Shown here: one piece after another, positions 45,737 through 53,709 of the stretch | How positions within the stretch are numbered: position 1 is the stretch's first letter | Layout of the letters: every line of letters begins with the position of its first letter | Assembly: GCA_902364645.1 (NCBI GenBank) | Contig: CABJEP010000006.1 | Coordinates: 350-64,349, forward strand | DNA from: Coriobacteriaceae bacterium | GTDB lineage: Bacteria; Actinomycetota; Coriobacteriia; Coriobacteriales; Coriobacteriaceae | Length of the DNA stretch: 64,000 nucleotides | Direction of reading: 5' to 3' | Position numbers and translations under genes: made by a program | The notes under the pieces: generated by a model | Database searches by the model: none | Told to the model about the DNA's origin: nothing | Seen by the model: only the letters and a program-made list of their open reading frames with translations

Positions 45737-45836
45737 GCGGGCCCCGGGCACCCCATCTTGCCCCCCAATCGTCGGTCGCGTACATAAAGTACGCTTCCCT
45801 CCTCTTTCGCGGCAACCTGGGGCACCCGGAGCCCGC
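45737..45836 (+). repeat. Long hairpin element 3, different internal sequence
   Basis: 26-nt arms (45737-45762 and 45811-45836) pair with few mismatches. Inside is a GCGTAC / GTACGC stem (45778-45783 with 45789-45794) and two unequal single-stranded stretches. It lacks box B of elements 1 and 2; CGTCGGTC resembles box A only weakly. It occupies most of the gap between the tRNA cluster and the glucosidase gene; the remaining 190 bp show nothing else beyond a ribosome site. Confidence 0.7.
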
Positions 45837-46025
45837 TCGCTGTCGTGGCCGGGGGAGTAAGTCTTCCGTTCTTTTCACTAATCGATCGATTCGTCCCAGG
45901 AGGCTCGAGCCCGAGAGGGGGCGAGCGTTTGGGGCGTGGCTGCGGCGTTGATTGCCGTGAATGTCAGCTTTGGGCGTATCATCGTGGGCATCTCGCAAAA
46001 CCTCGTTGCAAGGGAGATTCATCCC

Positions 46026-47759
46026 ATGGCTACAGAAAAGTCCTCTTCGCGCTCATGGATGTCCGATGCCGCGATTTATCAGATCTACCCGCGCTCGTTT
46101 AAGGATTCGACTGGTTCGGGTCTGGGCGATATCGCGGGCATTACCCAGCAGATGGACTATCTTGAGCGGCTGGGTATCGAGGCCATCTGGCTGAGTCCGT
46201 TTTACCCATCGCCTCTTGTCGATGGCGGCTATGATGTGGCGGACTACTGCGATGTCGACCAACGTCTCGGCTCGCTTGACGACTTCGATGACATGATCGC
46301 CGCGGCTCACGCGCGCGGCATCAAGGTCATCGTCGACATCGTACCCAACCATTCGTCCAACCAGCACCCCTGGTTCAAAGCCGCTCTTGCTTCCGGCCCC
46401 GGATCGCCCGAGCGCGCCCGCTATATCTTCCGCGATGGTCGCGGCGAGCATGGCGAGCTGCCTCCCACCAATTGGAATGCCAACTTTGGCGGCCGTGCCT
46501 GGACGCGTGTTGCGGACGGTCAGTGGTATCTGCACATGTTTACGCCCGAGCAGCCGGACTTTGACTGGTCATGCCCCGAGGTTCGCGCGTTCTTTTGCGA
46601 CGTTCTAGCGTTTTGGAGCGATCGAGGCGTTGATGGCTTTCGCATTGATGTGGCACACGGTCTCGCCAAGGATCTCGACCGCGATGATCTCGACCAGTGG
46701 CATCTCGCCGAGGGCGATGACATGGTTGACGACGGCACCCATCCGCTGTGGGATCGCAACGAGGTTCACGAGATCTATCGCGAGTGGCGCCGCGTGTTCG
46801 ACCGCTATAATCCGCCGCGCAGCGCTGTTGCCGAGGCGTGGGTGCTGCCCGAGCGCCAGTATCTCTACGCGCGCCCCAGCGAGCTTGGCCAGACATTTAA
46901 CTTTGAGTTCGCCAAGGCCACTTGGACCTATGATGACATGCACGCTGCAATCGAGGAGGGCTTGAAGGCAGCCATCGAATCCGATTCCGCCTCGACCTGG
47001 GTACTTTCCAACCACGACGTGCCTCGTGTGGCGACGCGCTTCGCCCTGCCGCAGATCAAGGCGACGCGCTACCACCAGATTGCGCTCGACTGGCTCTTAC
47101 GCGACGGGTCGTCTTATGACGAGGACCGTGAACTCGGCGAGCGCCGCGCGCGGGCGGCCCTTTTGCTTGAGCTGGCGCTTCCGGGCTCGGCATACGTGTA
47201 TCAGGGTGAGGAGCTCGGCCTTTTTGAGGTGGCTGACATCCCGTGGGCTGCACTCGAAGATCCCACTGCGACCAATACGCACGGATCGAAGCGCGAGAAG
47301 GGGCGCGACGGCTGTCGTGTGCCCCTGCCGTGGGTGGCGACGGACGATCCCGCGCAGGGCGGATCGTTTGGATTTTCGCCGATGGACGCCGATGTGGCGC
47401 CCCATCTGCCGCAGCCTGCATGGTTTTCCGATTACGCTGCCGATAGGGAAGAGGCGGACCCGACATCGATGCTTGCGCTCTATCGTGACGCCCTCTGGCT
47501 GCGGCGCAAGCTGCGCGGGTGCGCTAACGATCTTGCGTGGCTCGATCTTGACGGGCGCACCGGCCTTGCGGATGGTGCCGAGGGCGCTGAGGGCGGCGTC
47601 ATCGCCTATCGCCGCGACAACGGCTGGGCGTGTGTGACGAACTTCGGTGCAGCACCCGTGGAGCTGCCGGCGGGCAAGGTCCTGCTCACCTCATCACCGC
47701 TTGCAGACGGCAGACTTGCGCAGGACAGCTCTGCCTGGATCATGCTCGCTGAGTTGTAG
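46026..47759 (+). CDS. Glycoside hydrolase family 13 alpha-glucosidase
   Basis: A 577-residue GH13 enzyme, most like oligo-1,6-glucosidase/alpha-glucosidase. N-terminal YQIYPRSFKDSTGSGLGDIAGI is the family region I flank. The nucleophile Asp is in DGFRIDVAHG, the acid/base Glu in AVAEAWV and the transition-state Asp in LSNHDVPR. There is no signal peptide, so it acts in the cytoplasm on imported oligosaccharides. AAGGGAG lies upstream of the ATG at 46026. It is isolated between tRNA groups with no transporter or regulator adjacent. Confidence 0.9.
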   Translation: MATEKSSSRSWMSDAAIYQIYPRSFKDSTGSGLGDIAGITQQMDYLERLGIEAIWLSPFYPSPLVDGGYDVADYCDVDQRLGSLDDFDDMIAAAHARGIKVIVDIVPNHSSNQHPWFKAALASGPGSPERARYIFRDGRGEHGELPPTNWNANFGGRAWTRVADGQWYLHMFTPEQPDFDWSCPEVRAFFCDVLAFWSDRGVDGFRIDVAHGLAKDLDRDDLDQWHLAEGDDMVDDGTHPLWDRNEVHEIYREWRRVFDRYNPPRSAVAEAWVLPERQYLYARPSELGQTFNFEFAKATWTYDDMHAAIEEGLKAAIESDSASTWVLSNHDVPRVATRFALPQIKATRYHQIALDWLLRDGSSYDEDRELGERRARAALLLELALPGSAYVYQGEELGLFEVADIPWAALEDPTATNTHGSKREKGRDGCRVPLPWVATDDPAQGGSFGFSPMDADVAPHLPQPAWFSDYAADREEADPTSMLALYRDALWLRRKLRGCANDLAWLDLDGRTGLADGAEGAEGGVIAYRRDNGWACVTNFGAAPVELPAGKVLLTSSPLADGRLAQDSSAWIMLAEL

Positions 47760-47842
47760 GGGGCCTCTTGCGGCGAGTTTGCGTTTGCTCGCGCTTTCCG
47801 TGGTGGCTGATGTCTTCGCGAGGTTCGAGAGGGCGTCGCAAA

Positions 47843-47889
47843 ACTTTTCAAAAAAAGTTCTTGCATAGGATGCGGGTATCACGTAAGAT
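47843..47889 (+). promoter_or_regulatory. Promoter of the tRNA-Gly/tRNA-Val pair
   Basis: ACTTTTCAAAAAAAGT (47843-47858), a variant of the tRNA upstream palindrome, is followed by -35 TTGCAT (47861-47866) and -10 TAAGAT (47884-47889) with 17-bp spacing, 12 bp before the tRNA. Confidence 0.8.
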
Positions 47890-47901
47890 TAATCCCCGTA
47901 A

Positions 47902-47977
47902 GCGGACATGGCTCAGTTGGTAGAGCACAACCTTGCCAAGGTTGGGGTCGCGGGTTCGAGCCCCGTTGTCCGCTCCA
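47902..47977 (+). tRNA. tRNA-Gly (GCC), copy 3
   Basis: Identical to the copies at 45388 and 45615. Followed after 3 bp by tRNA-Val, with no terminator between. Confidence 0.95.
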
Positions 47978-47980
47978 TTT

Positions 47981-48055
47981 GGGCGTTTAGCTCAGGGGGA
48001 GAGCGCTTCCCTGACACGGAAGAGGTCAGAAGTTCAAATCTTCTAACGCCCACCA
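47981..48055 (+). tRNA. tRNA-Val (GAC)
   Basis: 75 nt. Acceptor GGGCGTT / AACGCCC, anticodon arm CTTCC-CTGACAC-GGAAG gives GAC, T arm AGTTCAAATCT, encoded CCA. Confidence 0.94.
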
Positions 48056-48063
48056 AATGTTCG

Positions 48064-48099
48064 CAGCCCAGAGGCTTAGCCTCTGGGCTGTTTTGTTTT
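48064..48099 (+). terminator. Terminator of tRNA-Val
   Basis: CAGCCCAGAGGC / GCCTCTGGGCTG perfect stem with a TTA loop, followed by TTTTGTTTTG. Strong. Confidence 0.9.
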
Positions 48100-48100
48100 G

Positions 48101-48136
48101 TTCGCCAAATGGGTCGCCAAATACGTCACCAAATTT
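48101..48136 (+). repeat. Three tandem 12-bp repeats downstream of tRNA-Val
   Basis: TTCGCCAAATGG, GTCGCCAAATAC and GTCACCAAATTT are adjacent 12-bp units sharing CRCCAAAT. The sequence CACCAAAT also spans the 3' end of tRNA-Val. They may be remnant recombinase or regulator sites. The following stretch to about 48440 shows no gene I can support. Confidence 0.6.
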
Positions 48137-48383
48137 CGAGTTTTTTGATCTTCTGGGATGCTTCTCAGTAGTCATCCGAGAAAACTCTCATCTTCTCTGT
48201 TTGCATACACATATCTTTCAAGGATTCGTGCCGCGGTTACATGGGGCTCGGCAAGGCACGACCGCAACATGTTGGTCAAGCATAATCTTTTGGATTCTTT
48301 TGGCGTGAGCGGCTTGGTTTTGGTAGGATTTGTCAGCGGCTTGACTAAGGGGGTTTTATAACTGCCATGCAGGTAGCCGTGTT

Positions 48384-48397
48384 GGTAACGTTTTACC
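48384..48397 (-). promoter_or_regulatory. TAAAACGTT-type operator-like site
   Basis: GGTAACGTTTTACC has 5-bp inverted arms. Read on the minus strand it contains TAAAACGTTA, matching the motif at the gap and nan promoters. It lies about 350 bp upstream of nrdD. Confidence 0.35.
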
Positions 48398-48462
48398 GAC
48401 TTGCCAAGAACCCCTCATAATTAATGCGTCTGCAAAATGACCAATTGCTTTGACCTGCTGAA

Positions 48463-48478
48463 ACACTATATGTTGTGT
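48463..48478 (+). promoter_or_regulatory. NrdR box upstream of nrdD
   Basis: ACACTATATGTTGTGT fits the NrdR consensus (acaCwAtATaTwGtgt) and is nearly palindromic. A TTGACC at 48450-48455 lies just before it, so the repressor would sit in the promoter. The usual second box about 31 bp away is not evident. The remaining roughly 255-nt leader to nrdD has paired stretches such as GCGGACA (48533 region) with TGTCCGC (48605 region), but no riboswitch I recognise. Confidence 0.7.
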
Positions 48479-48735
48479 TTGAACTAAAAAAAGAATACAG
48501 GATATAGATGCCTCTTTGTCGTATGATAGATGGCGGACAGAGAACGAGGACCTTATTTGCCCCATTTGGATAGATCTTTGAGCCGCTTGATCGGCCGCGA
48601 GGATTGTCCGCATGAGGACCTATGGTTTATCGAGAACACAGATTGCGCGACGGCGCCGCAAGACAGGGGCAAGCCCTGCCGGGCATCGTTTGGCTCTGAA
48701 GCGCAATGAGACTACGACGCGAAAGAGGCAAGAGG

Positions 48736-50958
48736 ATGAAGATCATCAAGCGCAGCGGCACCGAGGTTGTCTTTGACATCGATAAGATCGTCAATGCGAT
48801 TCGCGCCGCAAACTTGGAGGTCGAGGAGAGCTCTCGTCTAACCGACCGCCAGGTGGTTTATGCGGCGCAAAACGTCGCCGAGGCATGCGAGAACGCGGGC
48901 CACACCGTTTCGGTCGAGGAGATCCAGGATTTGGTCGAGGACGAGATCATGCGTCTCGACTGCTACGAGGTCGCCCGCCACTACATCATCTATCGCTATG
49001 TTCAGAGCCTGAAGCGCCAGAAGAACACGACCGATGACAAGATCCTGTCGTTGATCGAGTGCAATAACGAAGAGGTCAAGCAGGAGAACTCTAACAAGAA
49101 CCCGACCGTCAACTCCGTTCAGCGCGACTACATGGCCGGCGAGATTTCCAAGGACCTGACTCAGCGCGTGCTGCTGCCCCAGGAGATCGTGGATGCCCAC
49201 AACGAGGGCTTGATCCACTTCCACGATTCCGACTACTTTGCCCAGCACATGCATAACTGCGACCTGGTGAACCTGGAGGATATGCTCCAGAACGGCACCG
49301 TTATCTCGGGCACGCTGATCGAGAAGCCGCATAGCTTCTCGACTGCCTGCAACATCGCGACGCAGATTATCGCCCAGGTTGCTTCCTCCCAGTACGGCGG
49401 CCAGTCTATTTCGCTGACCCATCTCGCCCCCTTTGTTGAGGTGAGCCGTCAAAAGATTCGCGGCGAGGTTGCCCGCGAGCTCGAGGAGCTCGGTGTTTCG
49501 GCATCTGCCGAAAAGGTCCGTGAGGTCGTTGAGGACCGTCTGCGTGACGAGATCCGTCGCGGCGTCCAGACGATTCAGTATCAGGTCGTGACCCTTATGA
49601 CCACCAATGGCCAGGCGCCGTTCGTGACGGTCTTTATGTATCTCAATGAGGCCCGTACGCCCCAGGAGAAGCACGACCTTGCCATGATCGTGGAGGAGAC
49701 GCTTCGTCAACGCTATGAAGGCGTTAAGAACGAAGCCGGTGTGTGGATTACCCCGGCATTCCCCAAGCTTATCTATGTACTCGAGGACGATAACGTTCAC
49801 GAGAATTCCCCGTACTTCTACCTGACCCAGCTTGCTGCCAAGTGCACCGCCAAGCGCATGGTGCCCGACTACATCTCCGAGAAGAAGATGCGCGAGCTCA
49901 AGCTGTCGAAGGGCGAGACCGCCGGCAACGGCGATTGCTACACCTGCATGGGTTGCCGCAGCTTCTTGACGCCCGACCGCTCGGGCAACGGCTTTAACAA
50001 TGTCGCCAACGCGCTGAACTATGACCCGACCAAACCCAAGTACTATGGCCGCTTTAACCAGGGTGTTGTGACCATCAACCTGCCCGATGTCGCGCTGAGC
50101 TCGCATCAGGACATGGACAAGTTCTGGAAGATCTTCGACGAGCGCCTTGAGCTGTGCCACCGTGCTCTGCTGTGCCGTCATGAGCGCCTGATGGGCACGC
50201 TTTCGGATGCCGCGCCGATTCTTTGGCAGTACGGTGCCCTAGCGCGTCTGAAGAAGGGCGAGACGATCGATAAGTTGCTCGTGGGCGGATACTCTACCAT
50301 CAGCCTTGGCTATGCCGGCCTGTATGAGTGCGTCAAGTACATGACGGGCCACAGCCACACCGAGAAGGAAGGCACGCCGTTTGCCATGGCCGTCATGCAG
50401 CGCATGAACGACAAGTGCGCGGAGTGGAAGGCCGAAAGCGATATCGATTTCTCGCTGTACGGTACGCCGTTGGAGTCGACGACCTACAAGTTCGCCAAGT
50501 GCCTGCAGCGCCGTTTTGGTATTATCCCGGGCGTGACGGACAAGGGCTACATTACCAACAGCTATCACGTCCACGTGTCCGAGGAGATCGATGCCTTCGA
50601 TAAGCTTAAGTTTGAGGGCATGTTCCAGCAGCTTTCGCCGGGCGGTGCTATCTCTTACGTTGAGGTTCCCAACATGCAGGACAACCTCAAGGCTGTCATT
50701 CGCGTGATGCAGTACATCTACGACAACATCATGTACGCCGAGCTCAACACCAAGAGCGACTACTGCCAGGTGTGCGGCTACGATGGCGAGATCAAGATTG
50801 TTGAGGACGATGGCAAGCTGGTGTGGGAGTGCCCCAACTGCGGCAACCGCGACCAGGAGAAAATGAACGTCGCTCGTCGTACGTGCGGCTACATCGGTAC
50901 CCAGTTCTGGAACCAGGGTCGAACCGAGGAGATCCGCGACCGCGTGCTGCATCTCTAA
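48736..50958 (+). CDS. nrdD: Anaerobic ribonucleoside-triphosphate reductase
   Basis: The oxygen-sensitive class III ribonucleotide reductase, 740 residues. It makes deoxynucleotides under anaerobic conditions using a glycyl radical. The N-terminal ATP-cone (about residues 1-95, KIIKRSGTEVVFDIDKI) senses ATP/dATP. The C-terminus has the zinc ligands CQVCGYDGE and CPNCG and the glycyl-radical motif RRTCGYIGTQFWNQGR. The start MKIIKRS is favoured by family alignment; AGAGGC lies upstream. Regulation by NrdR is suggested by the box at 48463. The activase gene nrdG follows after a long hairpin and a separate leader. Confidence 0.96.
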   Translation: MKIIKRSGTEVVFDIDKIVNAIRAANLEVEESSRLTDRQVVYAAQNVAEACENAGHTVSVEEIQDLVEDEIMRLDCYEVARHYIIYRYVQSLKRQKNTTDDKILSLIECNNEEVKQENSNKNPTVNSVQRDYMAGEISKDLTQRVLLPQEIVDAHNEGLIHFHDSDYFAQHMHNCDLVNLEDMLQNGTVISGTLIEKPHSFSTACNIATQIIAQVASSQYGGQSISLTHLAPFVEVSRQKIRGEVARELEELGVSASAEKVREVVEDRLRDEIRRGVQTIQYQVVTLMTTNGQAPFVTVFMYLNEARTPQEKHDLAMIVEETLRQRYEGVKNEAGVWITPAFPKLIYVLEDDNVHENSPYFYLTQLAAKCTAKRMVPDYISEKKMRELKLSKGETAGNGDCYTCMGCRSFLTPDRSGNGFNNVANALNYDPTKPKYYGRFNQGVVTINLPDVALSSHQDMDKFWKIFDERLELCHRALLCRHERLMGTLSDAAPILWQYGALARLKKGETIDKLLVGGYSTISLGYAGLYECVKYMTGHSHTEKEGTPFAMAVMQRMNDKCAEWKAESDIDFSLYGTPLESTTYKFAKCLQRRFGIIPGVTDKGYITNSYHVHVSEEIDAFDKLKFEGMFQQLSPGGAISYVEVPNMQDNLKAVIRVMQYIYDNIMYAELNTKSDYCQVCGYDGEIKIVEDDGKLVWECPNCGNRDQEKMNVARRTCGYIGTQFWNQGRTEEIRDRVLHL

Positions 50959-50969
50959 TAACCATCCCA

Positions 50970-51107
50970 GGCTGCCCCGTAGCGAGGCCCCGGACCTTTA
51001 CTCGCTATTTCGGACAGTCCTGGCTCACGACGGAGGCGCCACTGGCGCCTCCTGTTCGTGCGGAACTCATATCGAGCAAAGGTCCGGGGCCTCGCTACGG
51101 GGCAGCC
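50970..51107 (+). repeat. Long hairpin element 4 between nrdD and nrdG
   Basis: 35-nt arms (50970-51004 and 51073-51107) pair with one mismatch. The inside holds TTTCGGACA (51008-51016) and GTGCGGAACT (51058-51067), which resemble box A and box B of elements 1 and 2, plus a perfect GGAGGCGCC / GGCGCCTCC stem. It may also act as the nrdD transcript end. From 51108 to 51384 lies a leader with a possible promoter TTGTTT (51220-51225) / TATACT (51244-51249). Confidence 0.75.
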
Positions 51108-51384
51108 AAGTTGATGTAGCTGAGATGCAGCATGCGGTCTGCTCACTCCTCGAAGTTCTCAGCGGAAATGAGTTGACCTGCGACAACGGTCTGCTTGCGA
51201 TAACGGTTGAGCTGCAGCATTGTTTTTATTGGACCTCGAACCCTATACTCGATGTTCGCTGAGTTCATTGAGTATCGCTCGCGAGGGGTCTGGAGTATAT
51301 CGTCCCGCCCGCAGTTTCGCAGGCCGCAGGCCGAGAATGTTTGAGGACGGGATGATATGTCCCGGCCTCCCGGGAGAGTTACCT

Positions 51385-51966
51385 ATGAACTACGCGAACA
51401 TTAAGTATTTCGACATTGCTGATGGAGAAGGCGTTCGTACTTCTCTGTTTGTAAGCGGGTGCCGTCGTGGGTGCAAGAATTGCTTTAACTCTGTTGCGTG
51501 GGACTTTGCTGCGGGTGAGCCGTTCGATCGTGCCGTCGAGGACAAGATTATCAAGAGTCTCGATCATCCCTTTATCGATGGTCTGACGATTCTGGGCGGC
51601 GAGCCCATGGAGCCCGAGAATCAGGCGGGGCTCGTTGATTTCATTGAGCGTGTTCGCGCGGCCTATCCAGTGGGGTCGGGGAAGACCATTTGGTGCTTTA
51701 CCGGTGACGTGCTCGAGGAGCTTATGCCGGGTGGTCGTCATCATACCGAGGTGACGGACCGCATTCTTGCCTGCCTCGACATGTTGGTGGACGGCCCGTT
51801 TGTTCAGGACCTGTACGATATCACGCTGCGCTTTAGGGGCTCGAGCAACCAGCGCGTGATCGATATGAACGCTACGCGCGCCCGTGCTGAGCGCGAGGGC
51901 GTTGCACTTTGTGATGCGGTTGAACTTTGGCGCGATGATCCGGTCTATTCGACCCATACTATGTAG
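51385..51966 (+). CDS. nrdG: Anaerobic ribonucleotide-reductase activating protein
   Basis: A 193-residue radical-SAM enzyme that installs the glycyl radical on NrdD. The cluster motif CxxxCxxC appears as CRRGCKNC near residue 29, preceded by GEGVRTSLFVSG. LGGEPMEPENQ is the SAM-binding GGEP motif. GGGAGAG precedes the ATG at 51385; the longer upstream frame is leader sequence. It is separated from nrdD by a long hairpin and about 280 bp, so its transcription may be independent. Confidence 0.94.
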   Translation: MNYANIKYFDIADGEGVRTSLFVSGCRRGCKNCFNSVAWDFAAGEPFDRAVEDKIIKSLDHPFIDGLTILGGEPMEPENQAGLVDFIERVRAAYPVGSGKTIWCFTGDVLEELMPGGRHHTEVTDRILACLDMLVDGPFVQDLYDITLRFRGSSNQRVIDMNATRARAEREGVALCDAVELWRDDPVYSTHTM

Positions 51967-52032
51967 CTTGTGGTCGATGCCGGAGGGCGTGGTACCATAG
52001 CGCGAACGTGAAATCGGAAAAGTGAGGCCCAG

Positions 52033-52590
52033 ATGGTCGATCAGGAAAAAGTCGAGGCCGCCATTAAGCTGTTGCTTGAGGGCATAGGCGAGGATCCAAC
52101 TCGTGAGGGCCTGCTGGAGACCCCGGCGCGCGTTGCCCGTATGTATGGCGAGATCGCCGGCGGTGTGGACCAGAGTGCCGAGGAGCACCTGTCCAAAACC
52201 TTTGCCGTCGCTTCGAACGATTTGGTTATCGAGCGCGACATCACGTTCTACTCGCTGTGCGAACATCATCTGCTGCCGTTTTATGGCAAGGCCGCCATTG
52301 GTTATATCCCTAACGGTCGGGTGGCCGGGCTTTCCAAGCTTGCTCGCACGGTTGAGGTTTATGCCCGCCGTCTGCAGCTGCAGGAGCAGCTGTGTGCGCA
52401 GGTTGCCGATGCCCTCATGGAGTATCTCGCTCCCCAGGGAGCGATTGTGTTGATGGAGGCCGAGCATATGTGCATGACGATGCGTGGCGTGCAAAAGCCC
52501 GGCACCAAGACCGTGACGCTCGCTCGCCGCGGCGTCTTTGAGACCGATCCCGCGCTCGAGGAGCGTTTCTTTAGGATGCTGGACCGTTAA
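52033..52590 (+). CDS. folE: GTP cyclohydrolase I
   Basis: First enzyme of folate synthesis, GTP to 7,8-dihydroneopterin triphosphate; 185 residues. The zinc-binding Cys/His are in [18 protein letters not shown] and [35 protein letters not shown] is the family signature. GTGAGG lies before the ATG. It begins folE-HD-folB, with the HD gene starting 2 bp after the stop. Confidence 0.96.
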   Translation: MVDQEKVEAAIKLLLEGIGEDPTREGLLETPARVARMYGEIAGGVDQSAEEHLSKTFAVASNDLVIERDITFYSLCEHHLLPFYGKAAIGYIPNGRVAGLSKLARTVEVYARRLQLQEQLCAQVADALMEYLAPQGAIVLMEAEHMCMTMRGVQKPGTKTVTLARRGVFETDPALEERFFRMLDR

Positions 52591-52592
52591 CC

Positions 52593-53174
52593 ATGAGAGT
52601 CGTCAACGACTTTACATCGAAGACCGATGAGGGGACGTCGCGTCGCGGCTTTATGGCTTCGGGCCTGGCCCCCTTTGGCGCCATGCCTCGCATTGATTAC
52701 ATTTGTACCAACGGGCTGTTCCGGCGGCACCTGGGCAACATTGCACAGTTGGAATCGGGGCGCATCTTCTGCCGCCACGGTATTGACCATCTGCTCGATG
52801 TCGCTCGCATTATGTGGATCAAGAATCTCGAGGAGCAGCTCGAATTTGACCGCGAGGTCATCTACGCCACGGCACTTCTTCACGATATCGGCAAAGATGA
52901 ACAGTATGAATCGGGTATATCCCATGATGTTGCAAGCGAACGCGTCGCTGATGCGATTCTCGGCGGCATGCCCGATGACGTGGCGTTTGAGCCGGCCGAT
53001 GCCGCAGCCATTAAGACGGCCATTCTGGGCCATCGAAAGCTGCGCGTGAACAGCCAACCGCTTGAGCGTCTGCTCTATGCAGCCGACAAAGCGTCGCGTG
53101 CCTGCTTTGCATGCCCCGCGCGCAACGCTTGCAACTGGAGCGATGATAAAAAGAACCTGTCGATTCGCGTGTAG
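52593..53174 (+). CDS. HD-domain phosphohydrolase in a folate operon
   Basis: A 193-residue protein with an HD-domain metal site: His in RHGIDHLLDVARI (near residue 65) and the HD pair in LLHDIGK (near residue 97), then HDVASERVA and ILGHRKLR. The C-terminus has a Cys cluster CFACPARNAC that could bind metal. It sits between folE and folB, exactly where the pathway needs removal of phosphates from dihydroneopterin triphosphate, so it is a candidate for that step. The reaction is inferred from position and fold only. Confidence 0.75.
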   Translation: MRVVNDFTSKTDEGTSRRGFMASGLAPFGAMPRIDYICTNGLFRRHLGNIAQLESGRIFCRHGIDHLLDVARIMWIKNLEEQLEFDREVIYATALLHDIGKDEQYESGISHDVASERVADAILGGMPDDVAFEPADAAAIKTAILGHRKLRVNSQPLERLLYAADKASRACFACPARNACNWSDDKKNLSIRV

Positions 53175-53217
53175 TTAGTTTGCGCGGTCGGGGTTCTAAA
53201 CGAAGGAGACGATCGCG

Positions 53218-53703
53218 TTGAGTAACAAGAAACTGCCCGAGAATGCAACCAAGACCGAAGGCGCCGAGCTCGCCCGCCGTGGAAGGGGCGAAATATCCAC
53301 CGCAACGGCGGTGCCTCACGTGAGCTATGACGATTTGCGCCATGCCGATCGTATTGTCATTGACGGCCTGGAGGTTTTTGCCAACCATGGCGTGTATCCC
53401 GAGGAGAACGCGCTGGGTCAGAAGTTCATCGTTTCTCTGGTGCTCTATGCCGACCTGCGCGCGGCGGGGGAGCACGATAACCTGGACGCCTCGATTGACT
53501 ACGGCTCGGTGTGCCACGATGTCGATGGCTATCTGCGCGAGCATACGTTTAAGCTCATCGAGGCGGCAGCCGAGGGGACAGCCCAGATGCTGCTGCGCCG
53601 TTATCCCTCGCTGCTTGGTGTGCGCATAAAGCTCGATAAGCCGTGGGCTCCTGTTGGCCTGCCCCTGGCAAGCTGCGGCGTCGAGATCGAGCGCGTGCGC
53701 TAG
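53218..53703 (+). CDS. folB: Dihydroneopterin aldolase
   Basis: Converts 7,8-dihydroneopterin to 6-hydroxymethyldihydropterin; the 161 residues include an extra tail of about 40 at the N-terminus. The aldolase begins RIVIDGLEVFANHGVYPEEN, which contains the family GVxxxE segment, and ends KLDKPWAPVGLPLASCGVEIER with the catalytic lysine region. The TTG start at 53218 follows GAAGGAG; starting at a GTG near residue 32 would remove most of the tail. folK and folP are not in the window. Confidence 0.9.
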   Translation: MSNKKLPENATKTEGAELARRGRGEISTATAVPHVSYDDLRHADRIVIDGLEVFANHGVYPEENALGQKFIVSLVLYADLRAAGEHDNLDASIDYGSVCHDVDGYLREHTFKLIEAAAEGTAQMLLRRYPSLLGVRIKLDKPWAPVGLPLASCGVEIERVR

Positions 53704-53709
53704 TCGACG

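Noticed and set aside
45388..47977. Repeated 76-bp sequences as a possible CRISPR or mobile repeat
   Set aside because: They are three identical tRNA-Gly(GCC) genes, irregularly spaced.
48158..48361. A 67-codon frame in the gap before nrdD
   Set aside because: No ribosome site, no recognisable motif, and it overlaps operator-like sequence.
48356..48613. An 85-codon minus-strand frame before nrdD
   Set aside because: It spans the NrdR box and leader, lacks a start signal and has no family features.
48481..48735. nrdD leader as a cobalamin riboswitch
   Set aside because: I could not find the conserved cobalamin-box core; class III reductase does not need cobalamin.
51250..51384. nrdG leader as a tetrahydrofolate or other known riboswitch because folE follows
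   Set aside because: The short GC stems present do not match the cores of known classes as I recall them.
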